A DNA stretch of 64,000 nt from Streptomyces viridochromogenes DSM 40736 (GTDB lineage: Bacteria; Actinomycetota; Actinomycetes; Streptomycetales; Streptomycetaceae). The DNA lies in contig NZ_GG657757.1 of assembly GCF_000158955.1 (NCBI RefSeq), positions 6,081,858 through 6,145,857 of the forward strand, given 5' to 3'. The translations under genes and the position numbers were made by a program. Below are positions 17,600-25,945 of this stretch, piece by piece. Under the pieces are notes generated by a model. It made no database searches, had not been told where the DNA came from, and saw only the letters and a list, made by a program, of their open reading frames with translations. Within the stretch, counting starts at the first letter, position 1; every line of letters starts with the position of its first letter.

Positions 17600-18439
17600 T
17601 CAGCCCTTCACCGCCCCACCCAGCGCGAACCCACCCCCCAACCTCCGGGCGATCAACACGTACAAAAGGATCACCGGCGTCGAGTACACGATCGAGAACG
17701 CCGCCAACTGCCCGTACGCCACCATCCCCCGATTCCCGAAGAAGTCGTTGATGCTGACGGACGCCGGCATCTGGTCGGGGGTGAGCAGCAGCATGAAGGG
17801 GACGAAGAAGTTGCCCCACATCATGACGAAGCAGAAGACCGTCACCACGGCCACGCCCGGCCCCATCAGCGGCAGGACGATGCGGACCAGGGACTGCAGG
17901 GAGCCCGCCCCGTCCGTCCAGGCCGCCTCCTCCAGTTCCTTCGGTACGCCGTCCATGAAGTTCTTCATCAGCCAGATCGCGAACGGCAGTTGGGACGCGG
18001 CGAAGAAGAAGATCGTGCCCTGCATGGTGTCGATCAGGTCCACCTGGACGAACAGCGCGTAGACCGGGACCATGATCGCCGTGATGGGCAGACTGGTCGC
18101 GAAGAGGATCGTCAGCAGGAACGGGCGGTTGAAGCGGGAGCGGAAGCGGGAGAGCGGATAGGCCGCCAGCGCCGCGCACACCACCGTCAGCAGCGTCGCG
18201 CTGCCGCACAGCACCAGGCTGTTGAGCAGCGGCGTGAAGGTGATGTCCGAGGTCAGGATCGCGTCGAAGTTGTCCAGGGTGAGGCCGTCGGGGGCCTTCA
18301 CACGGAGGTCGGCACGGGGGTCGAGGGAGGACAGGACCACCCAGGCCAGGGGCAGGACGAACGCCGCGGCGACCACGAGCAGTCCCGCGTCGGCCGCGAG
18401 CCGGCGGGTCGTGCGGCGGGAGGAGAGGGTCAGGGCCAC
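17600..18439 (-). CDS. Carbohydrate ABC transporter permease, MalG type
   Basis: A 279-residue inner-membrane permease with six hydrophobic segments. The EAA loop reads KNFMDGVPKELEEAAWTDGAG ... VLPLMGPG, the site that contacts the ATPase. GTG 18439 was chosen because it lies 5 nt after the stop of the upstream permease with GGAGG ten bases before it; the longer open frame is a shadow. It is the last gene of a three-gene importer (binding protein, permease, permease). No ATPase is encoded, as is common in Streptomyces, where the shared ATPase MsiK energises many sugar importers. The transported sugar cannot be told from this sequence. Confidence 0.93.
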   Translation of the reverse strand: MALTLSSRRTTRRLAADAGLLVVAAAFVLPLAWVVLSSLDPRADLRVKAPDGLTLDNFDAILTSDITFTPLLNSLVLCGSATLLTVVCAALAAYPLSRFRSRFNRPFLLTILFATSLPITAIMVPVYALFVQVDLIDTMQGTIFFFAASQLPFAIWLMKNFMDGVPKELEEAAWTDGAGSLQSLVRIVLPLMGPGVAVVTVFCFVMMWGNFFVPFMLLLTPDQMPASVSINDFFGNRGMVAYGQLAAFSIVYSTPVILLYVLIARRLGGGFALGGAVKG

Positions 18440-18444
18440 GGGGG

Positions 18445-19374
18445 TCAGACCTCCGTCCGCAGCAGGCGCAGATACACGAGCGAGAACAGGGAGCCGACCA
18501 GCAGGAGCAGCAGGGCCACCGCCGTGCCGTAGCCGATGAGGCTGTTCTGGAAGGCCTGTTCGTACATGAAGAGCGGGAGCGTCTGGCTCCTGCCGCCCGG
18601 GCCGCCTCTCGTCATCACCCAGATCAGGCCGAAGACCGAGAGGGTCTGCAAGGTGTTGAGCATCAGGTTCGTGCCGATGGAGCGGCGGATCATCGGGAGG
18701 GTGATGTGCCACATCCGGCGCCGGCCGCCCGCCCCGTCCACCTCGGCCGCCTCGGTGATCTCCTTGGGGATCTCGTTCAGCGCGGCCGAGTACACCAGCA
18801 TGGAGAAGGCCGTTCCGCGCCAGACGTTGGCGAAGGACACCGCCAGGATGGGCAGGGTGAACAGCCAGTTCTGGGACGGCAGGTGCAGCCAGTCCAGGAT
18901 GGCGTTCAGTGTGCCTTCCCGGCGGAAGAAGGCGTAGAGGAGGAAGCCCGCCACGACCTCCGGCAGTACCCACGCCGTGACGACGATGCCGCCGGTGAGG
19001 GTGCGGACCGGCTTGGACGCGCGCTGCATCAGGGCCGCGAGGGCCAGGCCGAGGGTGTTCTGGCCGATCAGCGACGAGACGACCGTGAACACCAGTGTCA
19101 GCCATACGGCGTTGAGGAACGCCTCGTCGCCGAAGGCCCGGGTGAAGTTGTCGAAGCCGACGAACGACTCCTGGGCCTGGCCGGTGAGCTGGAGGTCCGT
19201 GAAGGCGATCCAGACGCAGTAGACGATCGGGCCGGCGAGGAAGAGGAGCAGGAGGACGACCGAGGGGACCAGGGGGAGGGTGCGGATCAGCACGCCCGGG
19301 CCCCGCCGGGGGCGGAGGGAAGCAGGGGGCCGGGGCGCCTTTCCGATCTCGGGGTGCGGTGCTGTGGCGGTCAT
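18445..19374 (-). CDS. Carbohydrate ABC transporter permease, MalF type
   Basis: A 309-residue permease. ATG 19374 (MTATAPHPEIGK) was preferred because the 33 residues upstream overlap the end of the binding-protein gene and lack membrane character. About six hydrophobic segments begin at VLIRTLPLVPSVVLLLLFLAG. The EAA motif is LNEIPKEITEAAEVDGAGG followed by ITLPMIRRS. It lies 16 nt after the binding-protein stop and 5 nt before the second permease, so the three genes form one operon. It should form a heterodimer with the MalG-type partner in the cytoplasmic membrane. Confidence 0.93.
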   Translation of the reverse strand: MTATAPHPEIGKAPRPPASLRPRRGPGVLIRTLPLVPSVVLLLLFLAGPIVYCVWIAFTDLQLTGQAQESFVGFDNFTRAFGDEAFLNAVWLTLVFTVVSSLIGQNTLGLALAALMQRASKPVRTLTGGIVVTAWVLPEVVAGFLLYAFFRREGTLNAILDWLHLPSQNWLFTLPILAVSFANVWRGTAFSMLVYSAALNEIPKEITEAAEVDGAGGRRRMWHITLPMIRRSIGTNLMLNTLQTLSVFGLIWVMTRGGPGGRSQTLPLFMYEQAFQNSLIGYGTAVALLLLLVGSLFSLVYLRLLRTEV

Positions 19375-19390
19375 CGGCGCGTACCGCCGC

Positions 19391-20758
19391 TCACCGCTCG
19401 ACGACCTGGTTGTCCGTGGCGTCCTTGAGGGCGTCGGTGTAACCGCGGGCCGCCTCGCCGACCGTGGTGTCACCCGTCGTCACGCCCTCCATGGCCTCCT
19501 GGATGGCCGTGGAGACCTTGGGGTAGGCGGGGTAGGCGGGTCGGTAGTGGGTGCTCCGCACCAGGTCGGTGAAGAACTTGATGCCGGGCTGGGCGGTGGC
19601 GTACGCGGGGTCCTTCGCGACGTCCTCGCGGACCGCGATGCCGGAGTTGGCGACGTACCACTTCTGCGCGTTGGCCTTGGTCTGCATGGTCTTGATGAAC
19701 TCGAACGCCAGGTCCGGGTTGCCCGCCTTGGCGGGGACGGCCCAGGTCCAGCCGCCGGACATGCTCACCTTGCCGGGCGCCTGGCCGTGCTGCGTGGGCA
19801 TGGCGGCGAGGCCCAGCTTCTTCGACCACTCGGGCCACTCGTGGCCGCTGCCGGGCAGCCAGTCCTGCGGCAGCCAGGAGCCGTCGAGGGCGATGCCGAG
19901 CTCGCCCTTCGGGAGCCACTCGCCGCGGACCCGGGTCATCACGTTCGGGTCGAGGGCGTCGGAGACGTCCGGGCCCAGCTTCTCCTTGTAGACCGTCTCG
20001 ACGAAGCCGAGCGCGTCCTCGAAGCCCTGGCCGCCGGCGATCCACTTCTTCGTGTTCTTGTCGTAGAGGGGATCCGTGCCGCCGTCGTTCGTGCCGTAGA
20101 GCAGCATCTCGAAGGTCTGCATGGTGGCCGCCTCGCCGACCGGTTTGCCCGTGTAGACGTTGAGCGGGATGACGCCCGGGACCTTCTTCTTGATGGCGCG
20201 GGCGGCGCTCAGGACGTCGTTCCAGGTCTTCGGCTGCCAGTCGGCGGGGAGGCCGGCCTTGGCGAAGACGCCCTTGTCGAACCAGAGTCCGCGGGTGTCG
20301 GTGCCGTCGGGGACGCCGTACGTCTTGCCGTCCTCGCCCTTGGCCGCCGCCTTCGCGGTGTCGATGAACCGGTTCCAGTCCGGCCACTTGGCGAGGTACG
20401 CGTCGAGGGGCTTGAGGTAGCCGCTGGTGATGTCCGAGTTGATGAGGAACGTGTCCTCGTAGACCAGGTCGGGGGCGGTCTTGGGGGAGCGGAGCATCTG
20501 CTGGAGCTTGGTGTAGTACTCCGAGTCCGGGGCCTTGATGGGGACGAGTTCGACCTTCTTGCCGGGGTTGGCCTTCTCGAACTGCTTCTTGATGTCCGCG
20601 AGGTAGGTGTCCATCACCTTGACGGAGTTGTCCGTGGACTGTTTGAAGGAGACCTTCACGGTGTCCGGGTCGCTGCCGGAGCCCCCGCCGCAGGCGGTGA
20701 GGGTGGTCGCGGCGAGGACGAGGGCGAGGAAGGGTGTGAGGGCGGCGGTGGGGCGCAC
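19391..20758 (-). CDS. Extracellular sugar-binding lipoprotein of the ABC importer
   Basis: A solute-binding lipoprotein of family 1 (MalE-like), 455 residues. The signal peptide is followed by a lipobox ending LTACG, giving a lipid-anchored Cys on the outer membrane face. The frame opens at GTG 20764, but the strong AGGAGGT (20772-20766) is one base from that codon and seven bases from GTG 20758, so the latter is the likely start. Typical features are the early VKVSFKQSTDNS strand, PDLVYEDTFLINSDI and the later GGWTWAVPAKAGNPDLAFEFIK. It is first in the operon and defines sugar specificity. A promoter with a DasR-like palindrome precedes it, which hints at an amino-sugar or chitin/cellulose-derived substrate (inference). 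Confidence 0.92.
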   Translation of the reverse strand: MRPTAALTPFLALVLAATTLTACGGGSGSDPDTVKVSFKQSTDNSVKVMDTYLADIKKQFEKANPGKKVELVPIKAPDSEYYTKLQQMLRSPKTAPDLVYEDTFLINSDITSGYLKPLDAYLAKWPDWNRFIDTAKAAAKGEDGKTYGVPDGTDTRGLWFDKGVFAKAGLPADWQPKTWNDVLSAARAIKKKVPGVIPLNVYTGKPVGEAATMQTFEMLLYGTNDGGTDPLYDKNTKKWIAGGQGFEDALGFVETVYKEKLGPDVSDALDPNVMTRVRGEWLPKGELGIALDGSWLPQDWLPGSGHEWPEWSKKLGLAAMPTQHGQAPGKVSMSGGWTWAVPAKAGNPDLAFEFIKTMQTKANAQKWYVANSGIAVREDVAKDPAYATAQPGIKFFTDLVRSTHYRPAYPAYPKVSTAIQEAMEGVTTGDTTVGEAARGYTDALKDATDNQVVER

Positions 20759-20812
20759 GGGCACGACCTCCTACGGGCGCACTTCGTTGTGGCCGGGACG
20801 GCTGCGTCGTGA

Positions 20813-20841
20813 ACCTAAGTTGAGTGGTCTAGTCAGGTCAA
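20813..20841 (-). promoter_or_regulatory. Promoter of the sugar ABC operon
   Basis: On the minus strand TTGACC (20841-20836), a 17-bp spacer and TTAGGT (20818-20813). Transcription would start near 20805, leaving a leader of about 45 nt before the binding-protein start. Confidence 0.6.
20823..20838. promoter_or_regulatory. DasR-like (GntR-type) operator candidate
   Basis: AGTGGTCTAGTCAGGT resembles the DasR-responsive element consensus (TGGTCTAGACCA core, known from Streptomyces chitin/GlcNAc control) in its left half and at the central CTAG; the right half is degenerate. It lies inside the spacer of the importer promoter, an ideal place for repression. Confidence 0.45.
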
Positions 20842-20890
20842 TGCGTGTGCGCCGGATCGATCCCGCCCCGTCGCGTCTGACGACCCGTCA

Positions 20891-21586
20891 CTACCCGGTG
20901 ACCCAGCGGTACTGCAACTCCGGCCGCCCCACCGTCCCGTACTGCGGGCGGCGGGCCGCGCGGCCCGCGTCGACCAGGTGCTCCAGGTAACGGCGGGCCG
21001 TGATGCGGGAGATGCCGACCGTCTCGGCGACACCGGCGGCGGTGAGGCCCTCCGCACTGTCGCGCAGGGCCACGGTCACCCGCTCCAGCGTCGGTGCGCT
21101 CAGGCCTTTCGGCAGGGCGGCCGGGCCCGGTGCGCGCAGGGCCGCCAGCGCCCGGTCCACCTCGTCCTGGCCGCTCGCCTCGCCGACCGCCGCGTGGAAC
21201 TCGGAGTACCGCACGAGCCGGTCCCGCAGGGTCGCGAAGGTGAACGGCTTCAGGACGTACTGCACGACCCCGAGGGAGACGCCCTCGCGGACGACGGTGA
21301 GGTCGCGTGCCGACGTCACCGCTATCACGTCGGCGTGATGCCCGGCCGCCCGCAGTGAGCGCGCCAGCTGCAGCCCGTGCACGTCGGGCAGGTGCAGGTC
21401 GAGCAGGAGCAGGTCCACCGGGGTGCGGTCCAGGGCCCGGCGGGCCTCCGCGCCCGTGTGCGCCTTGCCCACGGCGACGAAGCCCGGGACCCGGCCGACG
21501 TACAGGACGTGGGCGTCGGCGGCCACCGGGTCGTCCTCCACAACCAGGACGCGGATGGCCTGCTGTCTCGTCGTGTCGCTCGTCAT
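20891..21586 (-). CDS. Response regulator, CitB/DcuR type
   Basis: A 231-residue regulator. The receiver domain (about 10-125) has acidic pocket VVEDD, phosphoacceptor D63 in LLLLDLHLPD, and the conserved Thr/Ser and Lys positions in AVTSARD and LKPF. The C-terminal HTH (about 165-225) has LTAAGVAETVGISRITARRYLEHLV. Its ATG overlaps the sensor kinase stop (ATGA), so the pair is translationally coupled. The divergent gene is a dicarboxylate symporter; by analogy with DctRS, CitAB and DcuSR this regulator probably switches the symporter on in response to C4-dicarboxylates or citrate. Confidence 0.94.
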   Translation of the reverse strand: MTSDTTRQQAIRVLVVEDDPVAADAHVLYVGRVPGFVAVGKAHTGAEARRALDRTPVDLLLLDLHLPDVHGLQLARSLRAAGHHADVIAVTSARDLTVVREGVSLGVVQYVLKPFTFATLRDRLVRYSEFHAAVGEASGQDEVDRALAALRAPGPAALPKGLSAPTLERVTVALRDSAEGLTAAGVAETVGISRITARRYLEHLVDAGRAARRPQYGTVGRPELQYRWVTG

Positions 21587-23541
21587 ACGTGGCCTCCAGA
21601 GCCCCTCGATGTAGAGCCCCCGGAAACCGCGCCACGGGACGCGGGGTCTGTGGACGGAGGGACGGCGGGAGCCGGGCCTCCGGGCACGTGGTCCTCCCGG
21701 GCCGGCGCCGCGGGCACCGGGTTCTCTCGGGCGGGTTCCGCGGGCGTCGGGTTCTCCTGGACGGGTTCCGCGGGCGTCGGGTTCTCCCGGGCGGGTTCCG
21801 CGGGCGCCGGGTTCTCTCGGGCGGGTTCCGCGGGCGTCGGGTTCTCCTGGACGGGCTCCGCGGGCGTCGTGTCCTTCCGGGCGGGCTGCCCGGGCGCCGG
21901 GTGCTCGCGGACCCGCTCTGAGGACGTCGTGTCCTTCGCCTCGCCCAGCGGCAGCCGCACCTCGAACTCCGCGCCACCCCCGTCGGCCTCCGTCACCGAC
22001 AGCGAGCCCTCGTGCCGCTGGGTCGCCTGCCGTACGAGCGCCAGTCCGAGCCCCCGGCCACCCGGACCCGCCGGCTTCGTCGAGAAGCCCCGCTGGAAGA
22101 CCGCCTCGGCGTGCTGCGGGTCGACGCCCGGGCCCGTGTCCGAGACCCGCAGCACCAGCTCCGGGGCGCCGTCCCGGTCCTCGGTGTAGGCGGCGACCGT
22201 CACCCGGGCCCGCGCGCTCCCCTGGGCCGCGTCCACGGCGTTGTCGATCAGGTTGCCCAGGATGGTCACCAGGTCCCGCGCGGGGAGGGTCTCGGGCAGC
22301 AGTCCGTCGTCCAGGCTGCTGTCCTCGGACACCATCAGCTCCACGCCCCGCTCGTTCGCCTGGGCGGTCTTACCCAGCAGCAGCGCCGCCAGCACCGGCT
22401 CGCTCACCGCCGCGACGACCTGGTCGGTCAGTGCCTGCGCCAGCTCCAGCTCGGCCGTCGCGAACTCCACCGCCTCGTCCGCCCGGCCCAGCTCGATCAG
22501 CGAGACGACCGTGTGCAGCCGGTTCGCCGCCTCGTGCGCCTGTGAGCGCAGCGCCTGCGTGAAGCCCCGCTCGGAGTCCAACTCGCCCATCAGGGACTGG
22601 AGTTCGGTGACATCGCGCAGCGTGACGACAGTACCGCGCCGCTCGCCGCCCGACACCGGCGAGGTGTTGATCACCAGCACCCGCGACGCCGTCAGATGCA
22701 CCTCGTCCACCCGCGGCTCCGACGCCAGCAGCGCGCCCGTCAGCGGGGCGGGGAGCCCGAGCTCGGCCACCGACCTGCCCACCACGTCCCCCTCCACGCC
22801 GAGCAGCTCCCGCCCCCCGTCGTTGATCAACGCCACACGGTACTGCCCGTCCAGCATCAGCAGCCCCTCACGTACCGCGTGCAGGGCGGCCTGGTGGTAG
22901 TCGTGCATCCGGCTCAGCTCGGATGCGTTCATACCGTGGGTGTGGCGGCGCAACCGGGCGTTGACAACGTAGGTGCCGACGGCGCCCAGGGCCAGTGCCC
23001 CGGCCGCGACGCCCAGCAGGCCCGTGACCTGACTCTGCACGCGCTCACTGATCGCCTCGACCCGGATGCCCGCGCTGACCAGGCCGACGATCCGCGTGCC
23101 GTCCCGGATCGGGGTGACCGCGCGGACCGAGGGGCCGAGGGTGCCGGTGTAGGTCTCGGTGAAGGTCTCGCCCCTCAGGGCACGCTCGGTGTGGCCCTGG
23201 AAGGTCTGGCCGATCTGGTCCGGGTCGGGATGCGTCCAGCGGATGCCCTTCGGGTTCATGATCGTGATGAAGTCGACCTCGGTGTCCTGCATGACCTTCA
23301 GCGCGTACGGCTGGAGCTCCGCGGTCGGGTCGGAGGCGCGCGCGGCCGCCGGCACGGAGGGGGAGTCGGCCACGGACCGTGCCACCGCCCTGGCCTGGCG
23401 CGTCGCGGCCTCCTCGGCCTGGCTGCGGTCGCTGACGTAGGTGAACAGTGCGCATCCGGCCACGACGACGGCGATGAGCACCGCCTGCATGGCGAAGAGC
23501 TGGGCCGCCAGGCTGCGAGGTCGGGGTACGGAGATGCGCAT
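21583..23541 (-). CDS. Sensor histidine kinase, CitA/DcuS type, with proline-rich repeat tail
   Basis: A 652-residue membrane sensor. The first membrane segment (about 12-36) is followed by an extracytoplasmic PAS-like CitA domain (about 40-170, with DFITIMNPKGIRWTHPDPDQ and TPIRDGTRIVGLVSAG) and a second membrane segment (about 172-194). A cytoplasmic PAS (about 205-315) leads to a Spo0B-type phosphoacceptor helix SQAHEAANRLHTVVSLIELG and an HATPase domain (NLIDNAVDAA, VSDTGPGVD, GRGLGLALV). After the kinase core comes an unusual tail of about 100 residues made of 10-residue units such as ENPTPAEPAR. It is coupled to the response regulator and divergent from dctA. Sensing of C4-dicarboxylates or citrate is inferred. 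Confidence 0.94.
   Translation of the reverse strand: MRISVPRPRSLAAQLFAMQAVLIAVVVAGCALFTYVSDRSQAEEAATRQARAVARSVADSPSVPAAARASDPTAELQPYALKVMQDTEVDFITIMNPKGIRWTHPDPDQIGQTFQGHTERALRGETFTETYTGTLGPSVRAVTPIRDGTRIVGLVSAGIRVEAISERVQSQVTGLLGVAAGALALGAVGTYVVNARLRRHTHGMNASELSRMHDYHQAALHAVREGLLMLDGQYRVALINDGGRELLGVEGDVVGRSVAELGLPAPLTGALLASEPRVDEVHLTASRVLVINTSPVSGGERRGTVVTLRDVTELQSLMGELDSERGFTQALRSQAHEAANRLHTVVSLIELGRADEAVEFATAELELAQALTDQVVAAVSEPVLAALLLGKTAQANERGVELMVSEDSSLDDGLLPETLPARDLVTILGNLIDNAVDAAQGSARARVTVAAYTEDRDGAPELVLRVSDTGPGVDPQHAEAVFQRGFSTKPAGPGGRGLGLALVRQATQRHEGSLSVTEADGGGAEFEVRLPLGEAKDTTSSERVREHPAPGQPARKDTTPAEPVQENPTPAEPARENPAPAEPARENPTPAEPVQENPTPAEPARENPVPAAPAREDHVPGGPAPAVPPSTDPASRGAVSGGSTSRGSGGHV
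21691..21870 (-). repeat. 30-bp in-frame repeats in the sensor kinase tail
   Basis: About five consecutive 30-bp units (plus-strand wording like GGGTTCTCCCGGGCGGGTTC) encode ENPTPAEPAR, ENPAPAEPAR and ENPTPAEPVQ variants. More degenerate copies lie on both sides. The array length is a multiple of three, so copy number can change without breaking the frame. Confidence 0.85.
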
Positions 23542-23659
23542 GTCGTCAGTCTGCCCCTTGGCTGATTGTGAACTAAATGAACGGAAGGGTGACCGCGCTC
23601 ACAGAGCAGGACATAGTCACGGCATTCCCCATAACGCATCTCCGGGAGTCCCGCTCCCT

Positions 23660-23690
23660 GTTTCTCGGAGTTTCCCGGAGTTTTCCCGGA
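23660..23690. promoter_or_regulatory. Phased direct repeats, candidate response-regulator site upstream of dctA
   Basis: Three consecutive copies of a 10-11-bp unit: GTTTCTCGGA, GTTTCCCGGA and GTTTTCCCGGA. They are spaced one helical turn apart and lie 50-80 bp before the dctA start, in the 198-bp region between the kinase and the symporter. Confidence 0.5.
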
Positions 23691-23739
23691 CGTGAGCCGC
23701 ACGCCGGTGATGCCGACGACGTCGTCAAGGAGGGCCGCC

Positions 23740-25134
23740 GTGACCAGCGCAGCCGATACGGCACCTGCCGCACGCAAACCCAAGCGGGACCGCACCCACT
23801 ACCTCTACATCGCGGTGATCATCGCGGTCGCTGCCGGTATCGCGGTGGGTCTGGCCGCACCGGACTTCGCTGTCGGGCTGAAGCCGATCGGCACCGGGTT
23901 CGTGGCCCTGATCAAGATGATGATCTCGCCGATCATCTTCTGTACGATCGTGCTGGGCATCGGCTCGGTACGGAAGGCCGCCAAGGTCGGTGCCCTCGGT
24001 GGTATCGCCCTGGGCTACTTCATGGTGATGTCGCTGGTCGCGCTGGGCATCGGCCTGGTCGTCGGCAACATCCTGGAGCCGGGCACCGGCCTCGCGGTGA
24101 CCGACGCGGTCAAGGACGCCGGTCACGCGCAGATCGACTCCGAGGCCACCGCGAACACCGCCGACTTCCTGCTGGGCATCATCCCGACCACGATCGTGTC
24201 GGCCTTCACCAACGAGTCGGTCCTGCAGACCCTGCTGATCGCTCTGCTCGCCGGCTTCGCGCTGCAGGGCATGGGCTCGGCCGGCCAGCCGATCCTGCGC
24301 GGCATCGAGCACATCCAGCGGCTCGTCTTCCGTATCCTCGCCATGGTGATGTGGGCCGCCCCGATCGGTGCCTTCGGCGCCATCGCCGCGGTCACCGGCT
24401 CCGCCGGCCTGGAGGCGCTCAAGAGCCTCGCCGTGCTGATGCTCGGCTTCTACGTCACGTGCTTCCTCTTCGTCATCGTTGTGCTCGGCGCCCTGCTGCG
24501 CGTCGTCTCCGGCCTGAATATCTTCGCGCTGTTCAAGTACCTGGGCCGGGAGTTCCTGCTGATCCTGTCCACCTCCTCCTCCGAGTCCGCGCTGCCGCGG
24601 CTCATCGCGAAGATGGAGCACCTGGGCATCAGCAAGCCGGTGGTCGGCATCACCGTCCCGACCGGCTACTCCTTCAACCTCGACGGCACCATGATCTACA
24701 TGACCATGGCCTCGCTGTTCATCGCCGACGCCATGGGTACGCCCATGTCGATCGGCGAGCAGATCCCGCTGCTGCTCTTCCTGCTCGTCGCGTCCAAGGG
24801 CGCCGCCGGTGTCACCGGCGCGGGCCTGGCGACCCTGGCCGGTGGTCTGCAGTCGCACAAGCCGGCCCTGGTGGACGGTGTCGGCCTCATCGTCGGTATC
24901 GACCGCTTCATGAGCGAGGCCCGCGCCCTGACCAACTTCGCCGGCAACGCCGTGGCCACCGTGCTGATCGGCACGTGGACGAAGGAGATCGACAAGGAGC
25001 GCGTCAACGAGGTCCTCGCGGGCCGGCTGCCCTTCGACGAGAAGACGCTGCTGGACGACCACGACGACGCTCCGGGCGACGGTCACGTCGAGGTGCCCGA
25101 GCAGGGCGGCGAGAAGGAGCTGGCGAAGGCCTGA
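23740..25134 (+). CDS. dctA: Dicarboxylate:cation symporter, DctA/GltP family
   Basis: A 464-residue sodium- or proton-coupled symporter of the DAACS family that imports C4-dicarboxylates (succinate, fumarate, malate). GTG 23740 was chosen because AAGGAGG lies six bases upstream; the 16 codons before it have no ribosome-binding site. Family hallmarks are about eight membrane helices, two re-entrant loops, the serine-rich STSSSESALPRLI (HP1), the GYSFNLDGTMIYMT helix with the NLDGT substrate motif, and ASKGAAGVTGAG (HP2). A charged Asp/Glu-rich C-terminal tail follows. It is divergent from the CitA/CitB-like two-component system that probably regulates it. Confidence 0.92.
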   Translation: MTSAADTAPAARKPKRDRTHYLYIAVIIAVAAGIAVGLAAPDFAVGLKPIGTGFVALIKMMISPIIFCTIVLGIGSVRKAAKVGALGGIALGYFMVMSLVALGIGLVVGNILEPGTGLAVTDAVKDAGHAQIDSEATANTADFLLGIIPTTIVSAFTNESVLQTLLIALLAGFALQGMGSAGQPILRGIEHIQRLVFRILAMVMWAAPIGAFGAIAAVTGSAGLEALKSLAVLMLGFYVTCFLFVIVVLGALLRVVSGLNIFALFKYLGREFLLILSTSSSESALPRLIAKMEHLGISKPVVGITVPTGYSFNLDGTMIYMTMASLFIADAMGTPMSIGEQIPLLLFLLVASKGAAGVTGAGLATLAGGLQSHKPALVDGVGLIVGIDRFMSEARALTNFAGNAVATVLIGTWTKEIDKERVNEVLAGRLPFDEKTLLDDHDDAPGDGHVEVPEQGGEKELAKA

Positions 25135-25156
25135 CGGCCGCGCCGCCCCCCAGAAT

Positions 25157-25195
25157 CCGGGCGGCTGGGTGTCCCCCCGTCACTCAGCCGCCCGG
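25157..25195. terminator. Bidirectional terminator between dctA and the TetR gene
   Basis: CCGGGCGGCTG / CAGCCGCCCGG perfect 11-bp stem, extendable by four further pairs to a 9-nt loop. It lies 22 bp after dctA and 18 bp after the convergent TetR gene. Confidence 0.85.
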
Positions 25196-25212
25196 TCATC
25201 ACCCCAAGAAGT

Positions 25213-25830
25213 TCAATCGTTCAGCTTCGCCACCAGTTCGGTGGCTCTCGAGGCGGGCACGCCCGCCGCGGTCAACACGGTGACCGCGGCGCAGCGGCCC
25301 GCCTCTCGCGCTGTCAGCAGGCCGTCGTTCACGGCCTCCATGACCGCGAACAGCGTCTGCTCGTGCACGTAGGCCAGGGCCGGCGCCGGAAGCGGTGAGC
25401 TGAAGACGTTCTCGTCCAGTCCGCGCCGCAGCAGTCCGATGCTCTCCTCACGGACCGGTCCGAGCCGCTCCCGGATGCCCTGCATGGTGACCGTGCGCTG
25501 GGCGAGCGCGACCAGCAGCCGGTAGCGGTCGGCGATCTCCCACACCGCCAGCACCGAACGCGCCACGGCCTCGGCCGGGTCCTCCACGCCCTCGCGGCCC
25601 GCCGAGTGCGCGGCCGACAGAGCCTGGACGGCCTCGTCGACGAGCGTGCTGATCAGCCCCTCGCGGCTCGGGAAGTGCCCGTACACGGTCCGCCGTACGA
25701 CGCCCGCGGCGCGGGCGATCTGGTCCATGGACGCGTCGGGGTCCCGCAGCAGCTCGGCGAGGGCGACGTCGAGGATGCGGCGCCGGTTGGCGTCGGCGCG
25801 GCTGGTGCTGCCCGTGGTCATGGACGTCAT
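25213..25830 (-). CDS. TetR-family repressor of the adjacent efflux pump
   Basis: A 205-residue regulator. ATG 25830 has GGGAGG four bases upstream; the 28 extra residues of the longest frame run through the operator region and are not credible. The N-terminal HTH (about 15-60) reads RRRILDVALAELLRDPDASMDQIARAAGVVRRTVYGHFPSR, a classical TetR pattern. The variable C-terminal helices form the ligand pocket. It is divergent from a DHA2-type drug exporter across three palindromes of the form TTGCACA-n4-TGTGCAA, the standard layout for a substrate-induced efflux locus. The inducing ligand is unknown. Confidence 0.93.
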   Translation of the reverse strand: MTSMTTGSTSRADANRRRILDVALAELLRDPDASMDQIARAAGVVRRTVYGHFPSREGLISTLVDEAVQALSAAHSAGREGVEDPAEAVARSVLAVWEIADRYRLLVALAQRTVTMQGIRERLGPVREESIGLLRRGLDENVFSSPLPAPALAYVHEQTLFAVMEAVNDGLLTAREAGRCAAVTVLTAAGVPASRATELVAKLND

Positions 25831-25850
25831 TGTGCCTCCCCTCCATCGAC

Positions 25851-25914
25851 TTGCACAGTGCTGTGCAACGGGCGTACATTGCACAGCGTTGTGCAAATGC
25901 ACACTCCTGTGCAA
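25851..25914. promoter_or_regulatory. Three tandem TetR operators in the divergent promoter
   Basis: Perfect-arm palindromes TTGCACAGTGCTGTGCAA (25851-25868) and TTGCACAGCGTTGTGCAA (25879-25896), plus the shorter TGCACACTCCTGTGCAA (25898-25914). TTGCAC at 25851 with TACATT at 25875-25880 (18-bp spacer) could be the efflux-pump promoter, wholly covered by the operators. Confidence 0.85.
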
Positions 25915-25945
25915 CTCCGCGAGTCAGTGAGGAAGGCGAACCGTC

